A stretch of DNA of 5,950 nucleotides, from positions 1 through 5,950 of the forward strand of contig CAJXHQ010000213.1 of assembly GCA_913054485.1 (NCBI GenBank). Direction: 5' to 3'. Below are positions 1 through 5,463 of the stretch, piece by piece; position 1 is the stretch's first letter, and every line of letters begins with the position of its first letter. A program made the position numbers and the translations under genes. Origin of the DNA: an uncultured Paracoccaceae bacterium (lineage in GTDB: Bacteria; Pseudomonadota; Alphaproteobacteria; Rhodobacterales; Rhodobacteraceae). Below the pieces are notes generated by a model, which searched no databases, was not told the DNA's origin, and saw only the letters and a list, made by a program, of their open reading frames with translations.

Positions 1-2536
1 CGCTACTCAACAAATGACTTGCCGCGGTAGCTTGCTCGACCATTGCCGCGTTTTGCTGGGTCACCTGATCCAGCTGGGACATCCCCGTATTAATTTCACC
101 CAACCCAATGGATTGTTCACTGGCACCAGATGCAATCTCGGACACCAATTGTGAGATATTGCCAACCCGGGTGATGATACTGTGCAACGCGCCGCCCGCC
201 TTCCCCACGAGTTCCACACCGTTTTCCACTTGTTTGGAGCTGTCTCCGATCAATACTTTGATCTCGTCTGCGGCTTCAGAAGACCTCTGTGCCAAGGCGC
301 GAACTTCGGAGGCCACAACCGCAAAGCCCCGGCCAGCGTCGCCAGCTCGCGCGGCTTCGACACCTGCGTTTAGTGCCAGAAGATTTGTCTGGAACGAAAT
401 GTCGTCAATTACACCAATGATCTGCGAGATTTTCCGGGCCGAATCTTCGATTTCCGTCATCGCGGACACTGCATTCTGAACGACTTGCCCGCTGACTTCC
501 GCCTCTTCCTGTGCCTCGCTCACAATGACTTCAACACTCCGGGCTCCGTCAGCCGCGGATTTGACACTTTCCGTCAGCTCCTCAAGCGCAGCAGCGGTCT
601 GTTCCAAGGTCGCGGCCTGGCTCTCCGTGCGTCGCGAGAGATCATCTGAAGCCTGAGTGATTTCCGCTGCGCCATTGCGGATGCTGCCCGCCGCGCCGAC
701 CACATCCCGCACCGTCGACCTCAACGTGTCCAGCGTTGAATTGAAATCGTCGCGGAGCTTTCCGTACCCTTCACTCATGGGCGTCTCAAGGCGGGCCGAC
801 AAGTCGCCTTGAGACAAATGCTCCAGCCCTTTGCCGATTGCGGTTACTGCTGCTGATTGCTCGGCCAGCCGTTTCTGACGCTCACTCTCGTTAGCTTTGG
901 TCATCCTGTCCTTCTCAACAATGCTGTCGCGAAATACAGACAGGGCGCCTGCGATGCGGCGGATTTCATCTCCGGAGCGATCAAATCCTTCTATTTGCCT
1001 GAGGTCGCCCTCGGCAAGACGCTCCGTTGCGCTGCTGATTTTGGCCAGAGGCCGCGTGACAAGGATACGGGTGAGCAGAATGGAAACGAGCAGCACCGCC
1101 GCTGAGGCACCGAAAAGGGTATACATCTTCTGTTCCGCTGCCAGCACTTCTTCTGTAACAGCCACGGCCATGCTTGCAATTGCCCCTTGGCTCTGGCCGC
1201 TGAGAGCTGCAGCCTGATCGGCAATTCCGCCAACAGCCTGAGCAGCGGCCTGAGACGCCGTCACTGTTTCGTTTTGGGCTGAAATGGCGGCTTTGCGGGC
1301 GGCAACCAAACCTTGGCCAGGAACCGCCTGGGACACGATGCTCAGGATGTTCGCATCCATCACACCGCCCTTCAGGCCTGTATAGCTTTGCAAATCCCTT
1401 GCTGCAGCCTCCAAGGGTTCGGCCGCGGCATTCACTTGCCCAATATCGTCCGCTGACACAACCTGCAATGCGGTCAGCTGCAGCGAATTGATCAATGTGT
1501 TTACTTCCAGGAGCTTGTTGAGCATGCCAACTTCGTTGTCCAGCAGGCTCTGCACAGCGTCCCGGTTGATGGCACCGCTTTCTTCAGCTGCCGCGGTCAA
1601 CTCTGCGACACGTTTTTCAATTGCGCCGGTTAAGGCCGTGGCACTGGCTTCACGCGCCGCCAGTACATCCTTGCGCAGCGCCTTCTGCTCCGATCTGCTG
1701 GCGGTCAGCATGTTTTCAAACACCCCGACCGCACCGCGGATTATTTCCCTGTCGTCGATGCTCAATTCCAATGCGTCGAGCTTATCAAGAAACTCCGCAA
1801 GACGGGTGCGGGACTCCGCAGCGGTCTTTTCCATGCTTCTTTTCATGGGCACCCCGCGCACCAACCCCAGTCCAACGGACATACCGGCCAGGAGGTTGAT
1901 GTCTGCCTGTGCCTCAAGGAGAGTGTGCAGCGCAGCAAACTGCTCATCGACCAGCGTGGACAGGGTGCTGTCAATCAACGCGATTGTATTCTCGCCGCCC
2001 GCGGTAAGTTCCAAAGATGCTTCGCTCGCAGCGTCAAACAGTTGGGTTTGAAGGCTGCGGCTGCGGGTCTGCAAATCCGCGATCTGATCGTCGATACGAT
2101 CCGCACTTTCAAACGCATCTTCGCGTGCGGCCAACAGGTTTGTCAGCGACCGGGACGCATTTTCATCAACAGTTTCAAAATCCGCGCGCATTGCCTCAGG
2201 CAGGCTAGCGATCCCGGATTGCAAGCGGTTGGTTGCTTCAATTGACTGCCCGCGCGCCGCCCCCAGTTCGGTGCCGTTTCCGGCAAGCAAAATACTTGCC
2301 ATTGAATCACGGGTTAGCCCGGCGGCGTCTGACAGTGCCGCGCTTACTTCCAATTGCGGCAGCATGTCCTGCGTCAGCCGGCCCATGTCAGTCGAGACCC
2401 TCTCGAAGACCAGAGACACCAAGACACCAAGCAGAGCTGATGCCCCACCCATAAGAACGAGGATCATGGTGATCTTGGCGCCAATGCTCGAAAACGGCCT
2501 GAATTTCAGCGGCAAGAAAGAGGTCTGTACTGTCAT
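1..2536 (-). CDS. Methyl-accepting chemotaxis protein, large sensor domain and two HAMP domains; C-terminus cut by window edge
   Basis: Inner-membrane chemoreceptor that would signal through CheW/CheA to the flagellar motor. The frame is open from ATG at 2536 to the left edge, giving 845 codons without a stop. Residues 22-44 form a first membrane helix. About 45-473 is a long, Ala/Leu/Glu-rich, helical region outside the membrane, and 474-493 is the second membrane helix. HAMP 1 follows directly (TRPLAKI at 494, then ERLAEGDL). HAMP 2 lies near 560-612 (GLEHLSQGDLSARLE). The cytoplasmic signalling domain starts near 615 and has the conserved hairpin tip at 716-752 (QTNLLALNAGVEAARAGDAG, GRGFAVVASEVRALAQRS). 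Glu/Gln-rich methylation helices flank it (LEQTAAALEELTES; later NAAMVEQATAAS). The start is supported by GAGAG seven bases upstream; in-frame codons are open only about 57 bases further up. The sensor faintly resembles TorS/HBM-type helical bundles, so the ligand is unknown. Family call certain; ligand not. Confidence 0.95.
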   Translation of the reverse strand, partial: MTVQTSFLPLKFRPFSSIGAKITMILVLMGGASALLGVLVSLVFERVSTDMGRLTQDMLPQLEVSAALSDAAGLTRDSMASILLAGNGTELGAARGQSIEATNRLQSGIASLPEAMRADFETVDENASRSLTNLLAAREDAFESADRIDDQIADLQTRSRSLQTQLFDAASEASLELTAGGENTIALIDSTLSTLVDEQFAALHTLLEAQADINLLAGMSVGLGLVRGVPMKRSMEKTAAESRTRLAEFLDKLDALELSIDDREIIRGAVGVFENMLTASRSEQKALRKDVLAAREASATALTGAIEKRVAELTAAAEESGAINRDAVQSLLDNEVGMLNKLLEVNTLINSLQLTALQVVSADDIGQVNAAAEPLEAAARDLQSYTGLKGGVMDANILSIVSQAVPGQGLVAARKAAISAQNETVTASQAAAQAVGGIADQAAALSGQSQGAIASMAVAVTEEVLAAEQKMYTLFGASAAVLLVSILLTRILVTRPLAKISSATERLAEGDLRQIEGFDRSGDEIRRIAGALSVFRDSIVEKDRMTKANESERQKRLAEQSAAVTAIGKGLEHLSQGDLSARLETPMSEGYGKLRDDFNSTLDTLRSTVRDVVGAAGSIRNGAAEITQASDDLSRRTESQAATLEQTAAALEELTESVKSAADGARSVEVIVSEAQEEAEVSGQVVQNAVSAMTEIEDSARKISQIIGVIDDISFQTNLLALNAGVEAARAGDAGRGFAVVASEVRALAQRSSEAADEIKVLIGDSSKQVENGVELVGKAGGALHSIITRVGNISQLVSEIASGASEQSIGLGEINTGMSQLDQVTQQNAAMVEQATAASHLLSS

Positions 2537-2540
2537 GGGG

Positions 2541-2938
2541 TCACTCTCAAATTCCTGCGTCAGCAACTCTTGCCGCGCCCAGAATTGTCCTTCTCAGCCG
2601 TTTGGCTGTGGTAAAAGATGTCCGGAGAGAGCTGAGCCAGGGAAAGCCTGTTCCTGCGGGCCTGGGCTTTGCATCTGCGCTAAGCGGGGGGCCCTCTTGA
2701 TTGCCAGGCCGTCTGGCGCAATCAAAATCGATGCTGCACATGCCACATCGGCTTCGGGCAGTATTTGCGCGGCAGATTTCATCTTCACGGACACACAACC
2801 ATTCAACTCTGTTCTTCCGGTAAACGGAACTGCTGACAGGTTTGAAGCAAAACACTTAAGCAACTCTCGAACACACAGGGCGAAATAGATAAAATTGTGT
2901 CTGCCGGAGGTTCGTCAGGAGATCTTACGCTCGGATAG
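2541..2938. other. Upstream region of the MCP gene with no convincing gene
   Basis: About 400 bases without a supportable coding region. Two minus-strand frames of roughly 90-100 codons cross it, but their translations are Pro/Arg/Cys-rich, overlap each other, lack good ribosome sites and match no family I know. The stretch probably holds the MCP promoter and 5' leader. A small perfect hairpin (CAGCC-GTTT-GGCTG, 2595-2608) lies 59 bases upstream of the MCP start codon and has no T-run on either side. Confidence 0.5.
2889..2918 (-). promoter_or_regulatory. Possible sigma-70-type promoter for the MCP gene
   Basis: On the minus strand CTGACG (2918-2913) and TTTTAT (2894-2889) are separated by 18 bases and match the -35 and -10 consensus at four of six positions each. 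It would give a leader of about 350 bases before the MCP start, which is long. AT-rich sequence is scarce elsewhere upstream, which is the main reason for naming this site. It is a weak match and could be chance. Confidence 0.2.
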
Positions 2939-3060
2939 TCCTATGCGCCTTTCCGTACAGTCGCCAGGTTTGAGCAGTTTCAGGAGCGAAAGCGGGCCCT
3001 GAGAACAACCACACTGATCTCTGCCTTCGGGGCGCTGTTAATACTTGTAACTTTTTTCAT
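2939..3060 (+). pseudogene. Possible truncated 5' part of a membrane-protein gene
   Basis: After an in-frame TAG at 2936-2938, this frame reads a basic, charged stretch (FEQFQERKRALRTTTL) followed by a hydrophobic run of about 20 residues (ISAFGALLILVTFF onward). That is the usual look of a cytoplasmic N-tail leading into a membrane helix. No ATG or GTG lies in frame. An ATG at 2943 is in another frame and stops after 19 codons. The coding-like character ends near 3058, where the minus-strand IS3-type fragment begins, so the gene may have been cut by that insertion. I do not recognise the family. It could also be fortuitous hydrophobic coding. Confidence 0.25.
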
Positions 3061-3201
3061 CCTCGTCCCCATCCGCGATCATTCTGGTATTTTGACCAGC
3101 CGCAGTTCCAAGACCTGTTCGGCAAAGACTTTCTTCCAGTCAAGGGCTTCCCGTCTCAGATCCTTCACTTCGGCCGACGTCAGTGAACGCGCCGGGCCGC
3201 C
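3058..3201 (-). pseudogene. Remnant of an IS3-type transposase OrfA (C-terminal part)
   Basis: Read on the minus strand from 3200, the translation begins GGPARSLTSAEVKDLRREAL and continues DWKKVFAEQVLELRLVK. This is the C-terminal leucine-zipper-like helix of an OrfA type common in IS3-family elements of alphaproteobacteria. In intact relatives this is followed by KKSM and an acidic tail. Here the frame breaks: the first frame stops at 3079-3081, while the next frame resumes with MIADGDEDE at 3082-3056. The match ends abruptly near 3058. One side is cut by the left end of the next insertion element at 3202. The helix-turn-helix half and orfB are absent. The identification rests on remembered family sequences, with no search run. 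Confidence 0.6.
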
Positions 3202-3225
3202 TGAACCGCCCCGCTTGCCCGGAGC
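3202..3225 (+). repeat. Putative left terminal inverted repeat of the IS3-family element
   Basis: TGAACCGCCCCG at the start, followed by CTTGCCCGGAGC, lies where the left end should be, shortly upstream of orfA. The older IS remnant stops exactly at this border on the other side. The partner repeat is not in the window, so the assignment cannot be tested by pairing. Confidence 0.5.
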
Positions 3226-3251
3226 GCAAAACTCTCAAAGGATAGCTCCTC

Positions 3252-3587
3252 ATGGATAGGAAGATGAACACGACGAGCCCTTACCCGGCCGAGTTCAGCG
3301 AAAGGGCGGTGCAGATGGTGATCGACCATCTTGATGGCCACCGCAGCTTGACGGCTTCGGTGCGCGACATCGCCTGCAAGCTCGGCTGCTCACCGGACAG
3401 CCTGCGCATCTGGTGCAAGCAAGTGCAGCGCGACGCCGGCAAGGAAGCGGGGCCGACGAGCGCAGAGAAGACCCGTATCAAGGAACTCGAGCGTGAGAAC
3501 CGGGAATTGCGGCAGGCGAACGAGATCCTCAAGAAAGCCAGCGCTTATTTCGCCCAGGCGGAGCTCGACAGCCCGTTCGGCAAATGA
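3252..3587 (+). CDS. IS3-family transposase OrfA (DNA-binding subunit), intact
   Basis: OrfA of IS3-family elements binds the IS ends and can act as an inhibitor, or become the N-terminal half of the OrfAB transposase after -1 frameshifting. The 111-residue product has the normal length. It opens with a PAEFSERAVQMV segment, then a helix-turn-helix near residues 35-56 (VRDIACKLGCSPDSLRIW). A leucine zipper runs over about 76-100 with heptad positions I76, L79, L86 and L93. It ends in the family signature KKASAYFAQAEL. ATG at 3252 has AAAGG about ten bases upstream; ATG at 3264 is a possible alternative. Its stop overlaps the ATG of orfB. The reading frame is undamaged, in contrast to everything else in this IS block. 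Confidence 0.9.
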   Translation: MDRKMNTTSPYPAEFSERAVQMVIDHLDGHRSLTASVRDIACKLGCSPDSLRIWCKQVQRDAGKEAGPTSAEKTRIKELERENRELRQANEILKKASAYFAQAELDSPFGK

Positions 3588-4240
3588 CTGCCTTCATAGG
3601 CAAATCCCGAGAGTAGTTCGGGGTAGAGCCGGTCTGCCGCGTACCGCCGATCGCTCCTTCCACCTATCACGCAAGGAAGGCAATCGACCGGGACCCCTCC
3701 CTCGCATCCACGCGGGCGCGGCGGGATCGGGCGTTGAAAGAGGTGATCCACGACGCCTGGTCCGACGGCCGGCAACTCTATGGCGCGCGGAAGATCTGGC
3801 ACGCCTTGAAGCGCGGCAACATGAACGTCGCGCGCTGCACCGTGGAATGTTGATGCGGGGAATGGGGCTGCAGGGGGTCGTGCGGGGCAAGAAGGTCGTC
3901 ACAACAAACCCCGATACCGTTCGGCCCTGCCCGGACGACAAGATCAATCGGGCCTTGCATGCCGACCGGCCAAATCAGCTCTGGGTGTCCGATTTCACCT
4001 ATGTGCCGACCTTGTCGGGCACCGTCTACGTCGCTTTCGTCATCGACGTTTTCGCACGGCGGATTGTGGGCTGGCGCGTGTCCAGCTCGATGACGGCCCA
4101 GTTCGTCCTCGATGCTCTCTAGCAAGCGCTGTGGCAGAGAAAGGCCCTTGGAAACGAAAGCCGGACCCATCATTCGGACCGCGGGTCGCAATATTTGTCC
4201 ATCAAGCACACGGAACGTTTGGCCGATGCTGATGTGGATT
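3584..4240 (+). pseudogene. IS3-family transposase OrfB (DDE integrase), broken and truncated
   Basis: OrfB supplies the RNase H-fold DDE catalytic domain. The ATG at 3584 overlaps the orfA stop in the -1 frame. After MTAFIGKSRE comes TAG at 3614. The same frame then continues FGVEPVCRVPPIAPSTYHAR and later QLYGARKIWHALKR, typical of the HTH_21 region. At 3848-3853 the frame is lost (TGA) by an apparent one-base deletion. The next frame resumes MRGMGLQGVVRGKKV and contains the first catalytic Asp in WVSDFTYV (codon 3991-3993). A TAG at 4120-4122 follows FVLDAL where relatives have Glu. Beyond it HHSDRGSQY holds the second Asp (4177-4179), and similarity ends at ERLADADVDW. The catalytic Glu region and the end are gone. 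Certainly non-functional as sequenced. Confidence 0.9.
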
Positions 4241-4244
4241 GGAC

Positions 4245-4890
4245 CTGTCACGGTCGATGTGGAAGCTTGCGGCTCCAGTCATTCTTGGGCCCGGCAGCTC
4301 TGCAAGTTGGGTCATGATAAACGCCTTATCCCAGAGATGTATGTGAAGCCTTATGTGAAAGGAGATAAATCGGACGCGGTTGATGCCGCGGCAATTTGCG
4401 AGGCGGTGACGCGCCCGGCAATGCGGTTTATTGCAGTCAAATCTGAAGAGCAGTAAAGCGTTCTTTTTGCTCACCGCGCTCGGGATTTGATCGTTCTGCA
4501 ACGAACCCAATTAAACAACATGTTGCGGGGCTTATTGAGTGAGTTTGGTATCATTATTGCACATGGGATCGGCAGCGCGATCAAGCTCGCAAAGAAGGTG
4601 CTGGCTTGTTGCACTGCACCTGCGGGTACGCTGGTTCGAGATGCGCGTGCAACTTCAGGACAGACAGGACCCACGCGTGATGTTACTTCGTACAATTCCA
4701 GGTGTTGGGCCTGTGACGGCTTCGGCCATCGTCGCAACAGCAGGTGGTGCCCGTCAGTTCAAAAACGGTCGCGAATTTGCAGCCTGGCTGGGTCTGAGAC
4801 CGCTCAACCGATCCAGTGGTGGAAAAGGAAAAGCTGTGCCGCATCTCAAAGACGGGAGACCAAGCCATCATCCGCTATGGTTCCTCTAAT
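4245..4890 (+). pseudogene. IS110-family transposase remnant, multiply broken
   Basis: IS110-family recombinases have an N-terminal DEDD RuvC-like domain and a C-terminal Tnp_20 domain with a catalytic serine. Here the first part, including the first Asp, is missing. Similarity begins at VEACGSSHSWARQL with the Glu, and runs through YVKPYVKGDKSDAVDAAAIC with the two further Asp residues. A TAA at 4454-4456 follows KSEEQ where relatives have Gln. The same frame goes on with HRARDLIVLQRTQLNNMLRG to about 4600. A segment of perhaps 40 residues seems deleted, and the frame changes. TIPGVGPVTASAIVATAGGA then leads to NGREFAAWLGLRPLNRSSGG. Near 4830 one extra base shifts the frame again to LCRISKTGDQAIIRY, and similarity fades near 4885. 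Dead gene; family assignment strong. Confidence 0.88.
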
Positions 4891-4891
4891 C

Positions 4892-4940
4892 GGCAGGAAC
4901 CGCCCTTTGATGACACAGGTCCTGCCACCGCACCGGTTCC
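4892..4940 (-). terminator. Alternative hairpins just downstream of the RidA-family gene
   Basis: Two perfect 7-bp inverted repeats interlock here: GGCAGGA (4892-4898) with TCCTGCC (4920-4926), and GGAACCG (4896-4902) with CGGTTCC (4934-4940). A further GGTTCC at 4879-4884 can pair with the same GGAACC. They begin directly after the stop codon of the minus-strand gene, so they may form its transcript end. There is no T-run, so an intrinsic terminator is not shown. The right end of the IS110 remnant is an alternative explanation. Confidence 0.3.
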
Positions 4941-4941
4941 C

Positions 4942-5340
4942 TCAGAGGGCCGCAGCCAAAACCTCGACCTCGACTTTGAACTCCGCGCGGGTAAAGCCGG
5001 AGACGATCAGAAGGGTTGAGCTCGGCAGCCTCTTCGCCTCGCCAATGAACTCATCACGGGCGCGCATGTAGGCCGGGAAATACTCCCGGTCGGTAACAAA
5101 AGCGGAGATATGCGCCACGTCGCCGACGGCCATTCCGCTTTCCGCCAGGATTTTGGTGATGTTTTCAAAGCAGATCACGGCCTGGGAATAGGCGTCTTCA
5201 GGGATGCTATCTTCAGGGCGAATCCCCAGCTGCCCGGAGGTTTGCACCAGTCGCCGACCGGCCGGTATTTCAATGCCATGAGCGTAGCGGCCAAAGGGCT
5301 CGCGCACTCCGCTTGGCGCCAATGCTTTTATTTCACTCAT
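4942..5340 (-). CDS. RidA/YjgF/UK114-family protein lacking the usual catalytic arginine
   Basis: Small cytosolic protein of the Rid superfamily, whose classic members hydrolyse reactive enamines and imines formed by PLP enzymes and which form trimers. The 132-residue length is normal. The whole fold can be followed: the first strands (RRLVQTSGQLGI, 29-40), the helix FENITKILAESGMAVGDVAH (58-77), the strand ISAFVTDREYFPAYM (78-92), and the C-terminal FKVEVEVLAAA (121-131). At the position of Arg105 of E. coli RidA, in the segment PSSTLLIV (106-113), there is Ser108 and no Arg. That places it with the Rid4-Rid7-type groups, whose activity differs or is unknown. ATG at 5340 has GAGAGG nine bases upstream. 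It is transcribed away from the amidotransferase gene across 123 bases. The gene looks intact, and its stop lies about 50 bases from the IS110 remnant. Confidence 0.9.
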   Translation of the reverse strand: MSEIKALAPSGVREPFGRYAHGIEIPAGRRLVQTSGQLGIRPEDSIPEDAYSQAVICFENITKILAESGMAVGDVAHISAFVTDREYFPAYMRARDEFIGEAKRLPSSTLLIVSGFTRAEFKVEVEVLAAAL

Positions 5341-5383
5341 TTTTTATGACCTCTCTTTTGGTCTTGCCAGCTTCTGCTTTGTC

Positions 5384-5410
5384 TGCCAGCCTGTCAGTAC
5401 ATCTCTGGCA
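5384..5410. promoter_or_regulatory. Candidate operator: perfect dyad TGCCAG-N15-CTGGCA
   Basis: The arms (5384-5389 and 5405-5410) are exact inverses, centred near the middle of the divergent spacer. A third TGCCAG copy lies 19 bases to the left. Arm spacing of about two helical turns fits a dimeric repressor or activator. No regulator gene is in the window, and six-base arms can arise by chance. Confidence 0.3.
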
Positions 5411-5448
5411 CAGATCGCATCTAAGGGCCACGCAACAGTGTTTTCATC

Positions 5449-5455
5449 AAGGAGG
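5449..5455 (+). promoter_or_regulatory. Strong ribosome-binding site fixing the amidotransferase start
   Basis: AAGGAGG lies eight bases before ATG at 5464, near-ideal spacing. An out-of-frame ATG at 5456 directly abuts it and is too close to be used. This decides the start of the downstream gene. Confidence 0.8.
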
Positions 5456-5463
5456 ATGAGGAT

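Larger units (their letters stand above)
3202..4240 (+). mobile_element. Decayed IS3-family insertion sequence (IS51-like), right end missing
   Basis: The element contains the two-gene IS3 layout: a small orfA and an orfB in the -1 frame that overlaps it by ATGA. The putative left terminus begins TGAACCGCCCCG at 3202, a form I recall for relatives of this group, 50 bases before orfA. The right end is lost: similarity to OrfB stops near 4235-4250, just after the second catalytic Asp region, and merges into an IS110-type sequence. I see no inverted copy of the left terminus nearby. The element cannot transpose unaided, because orfB carries two stops and a frameshift and has no C-terminal catalytic Glu. 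Confidence 0.8.
5341..5463. promoter_or_regulatory. Divergent promoter region between the RidA-family and amidotransferase genes
   Basis: This 123-base spacer must carry the promoters for both outward genes unless either is read from elsewhere. I can place ribosome sites at both ends but no convincing -35/-10 pair. The motif TGCCAG occurs at 5365-5370 and 5384-5389, with its inverse CTGGCA at 5405-5410. A shared regulator is possible. Confidence 0.45.

Noticed and set aside
2595..2608. CAGCC-GTTT-GGCTG hairpin as a terminator
   Set aside because: Five-base stem with no T-run on either strand; too weak to call.
2547..2863. Two overlapping minus-strand frames (about 102 and 89 codons) upstream of the MCP
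   Set aside because: They overlap in different frames, have low-complexity Pro/Arg/Cys-rich translations, no good ribosome site and no recognisable family.
1488..2888. Long plus-strand frames across the MCP region
   Set aside because: Antisense shadows of a continuous 845-codon MCP frame; Ser/Ala/Arg-rich with no domain signal.
3778..4251. Minus-strand frame of 157 codons across the IS3 orfB
   Set aside because: Shadow of the OrfB catalytic region, whose DDE motifs are on the plus strand.
4240..4940. A bridge RNA of the IS110 element
   Set aside because: The left end of the element is gone, and only about 55 non-coding bases remain on the right. I could not place guide loops or paired donor/target segments.
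4487..5071. A 194-codon plus-strand frame as a separate gene
   Set aside because: Only its first part (to about 4600) matches the IS110 transposase; the rest is out-of-frame readthrough of the remnant and antisense to the RidA gene.
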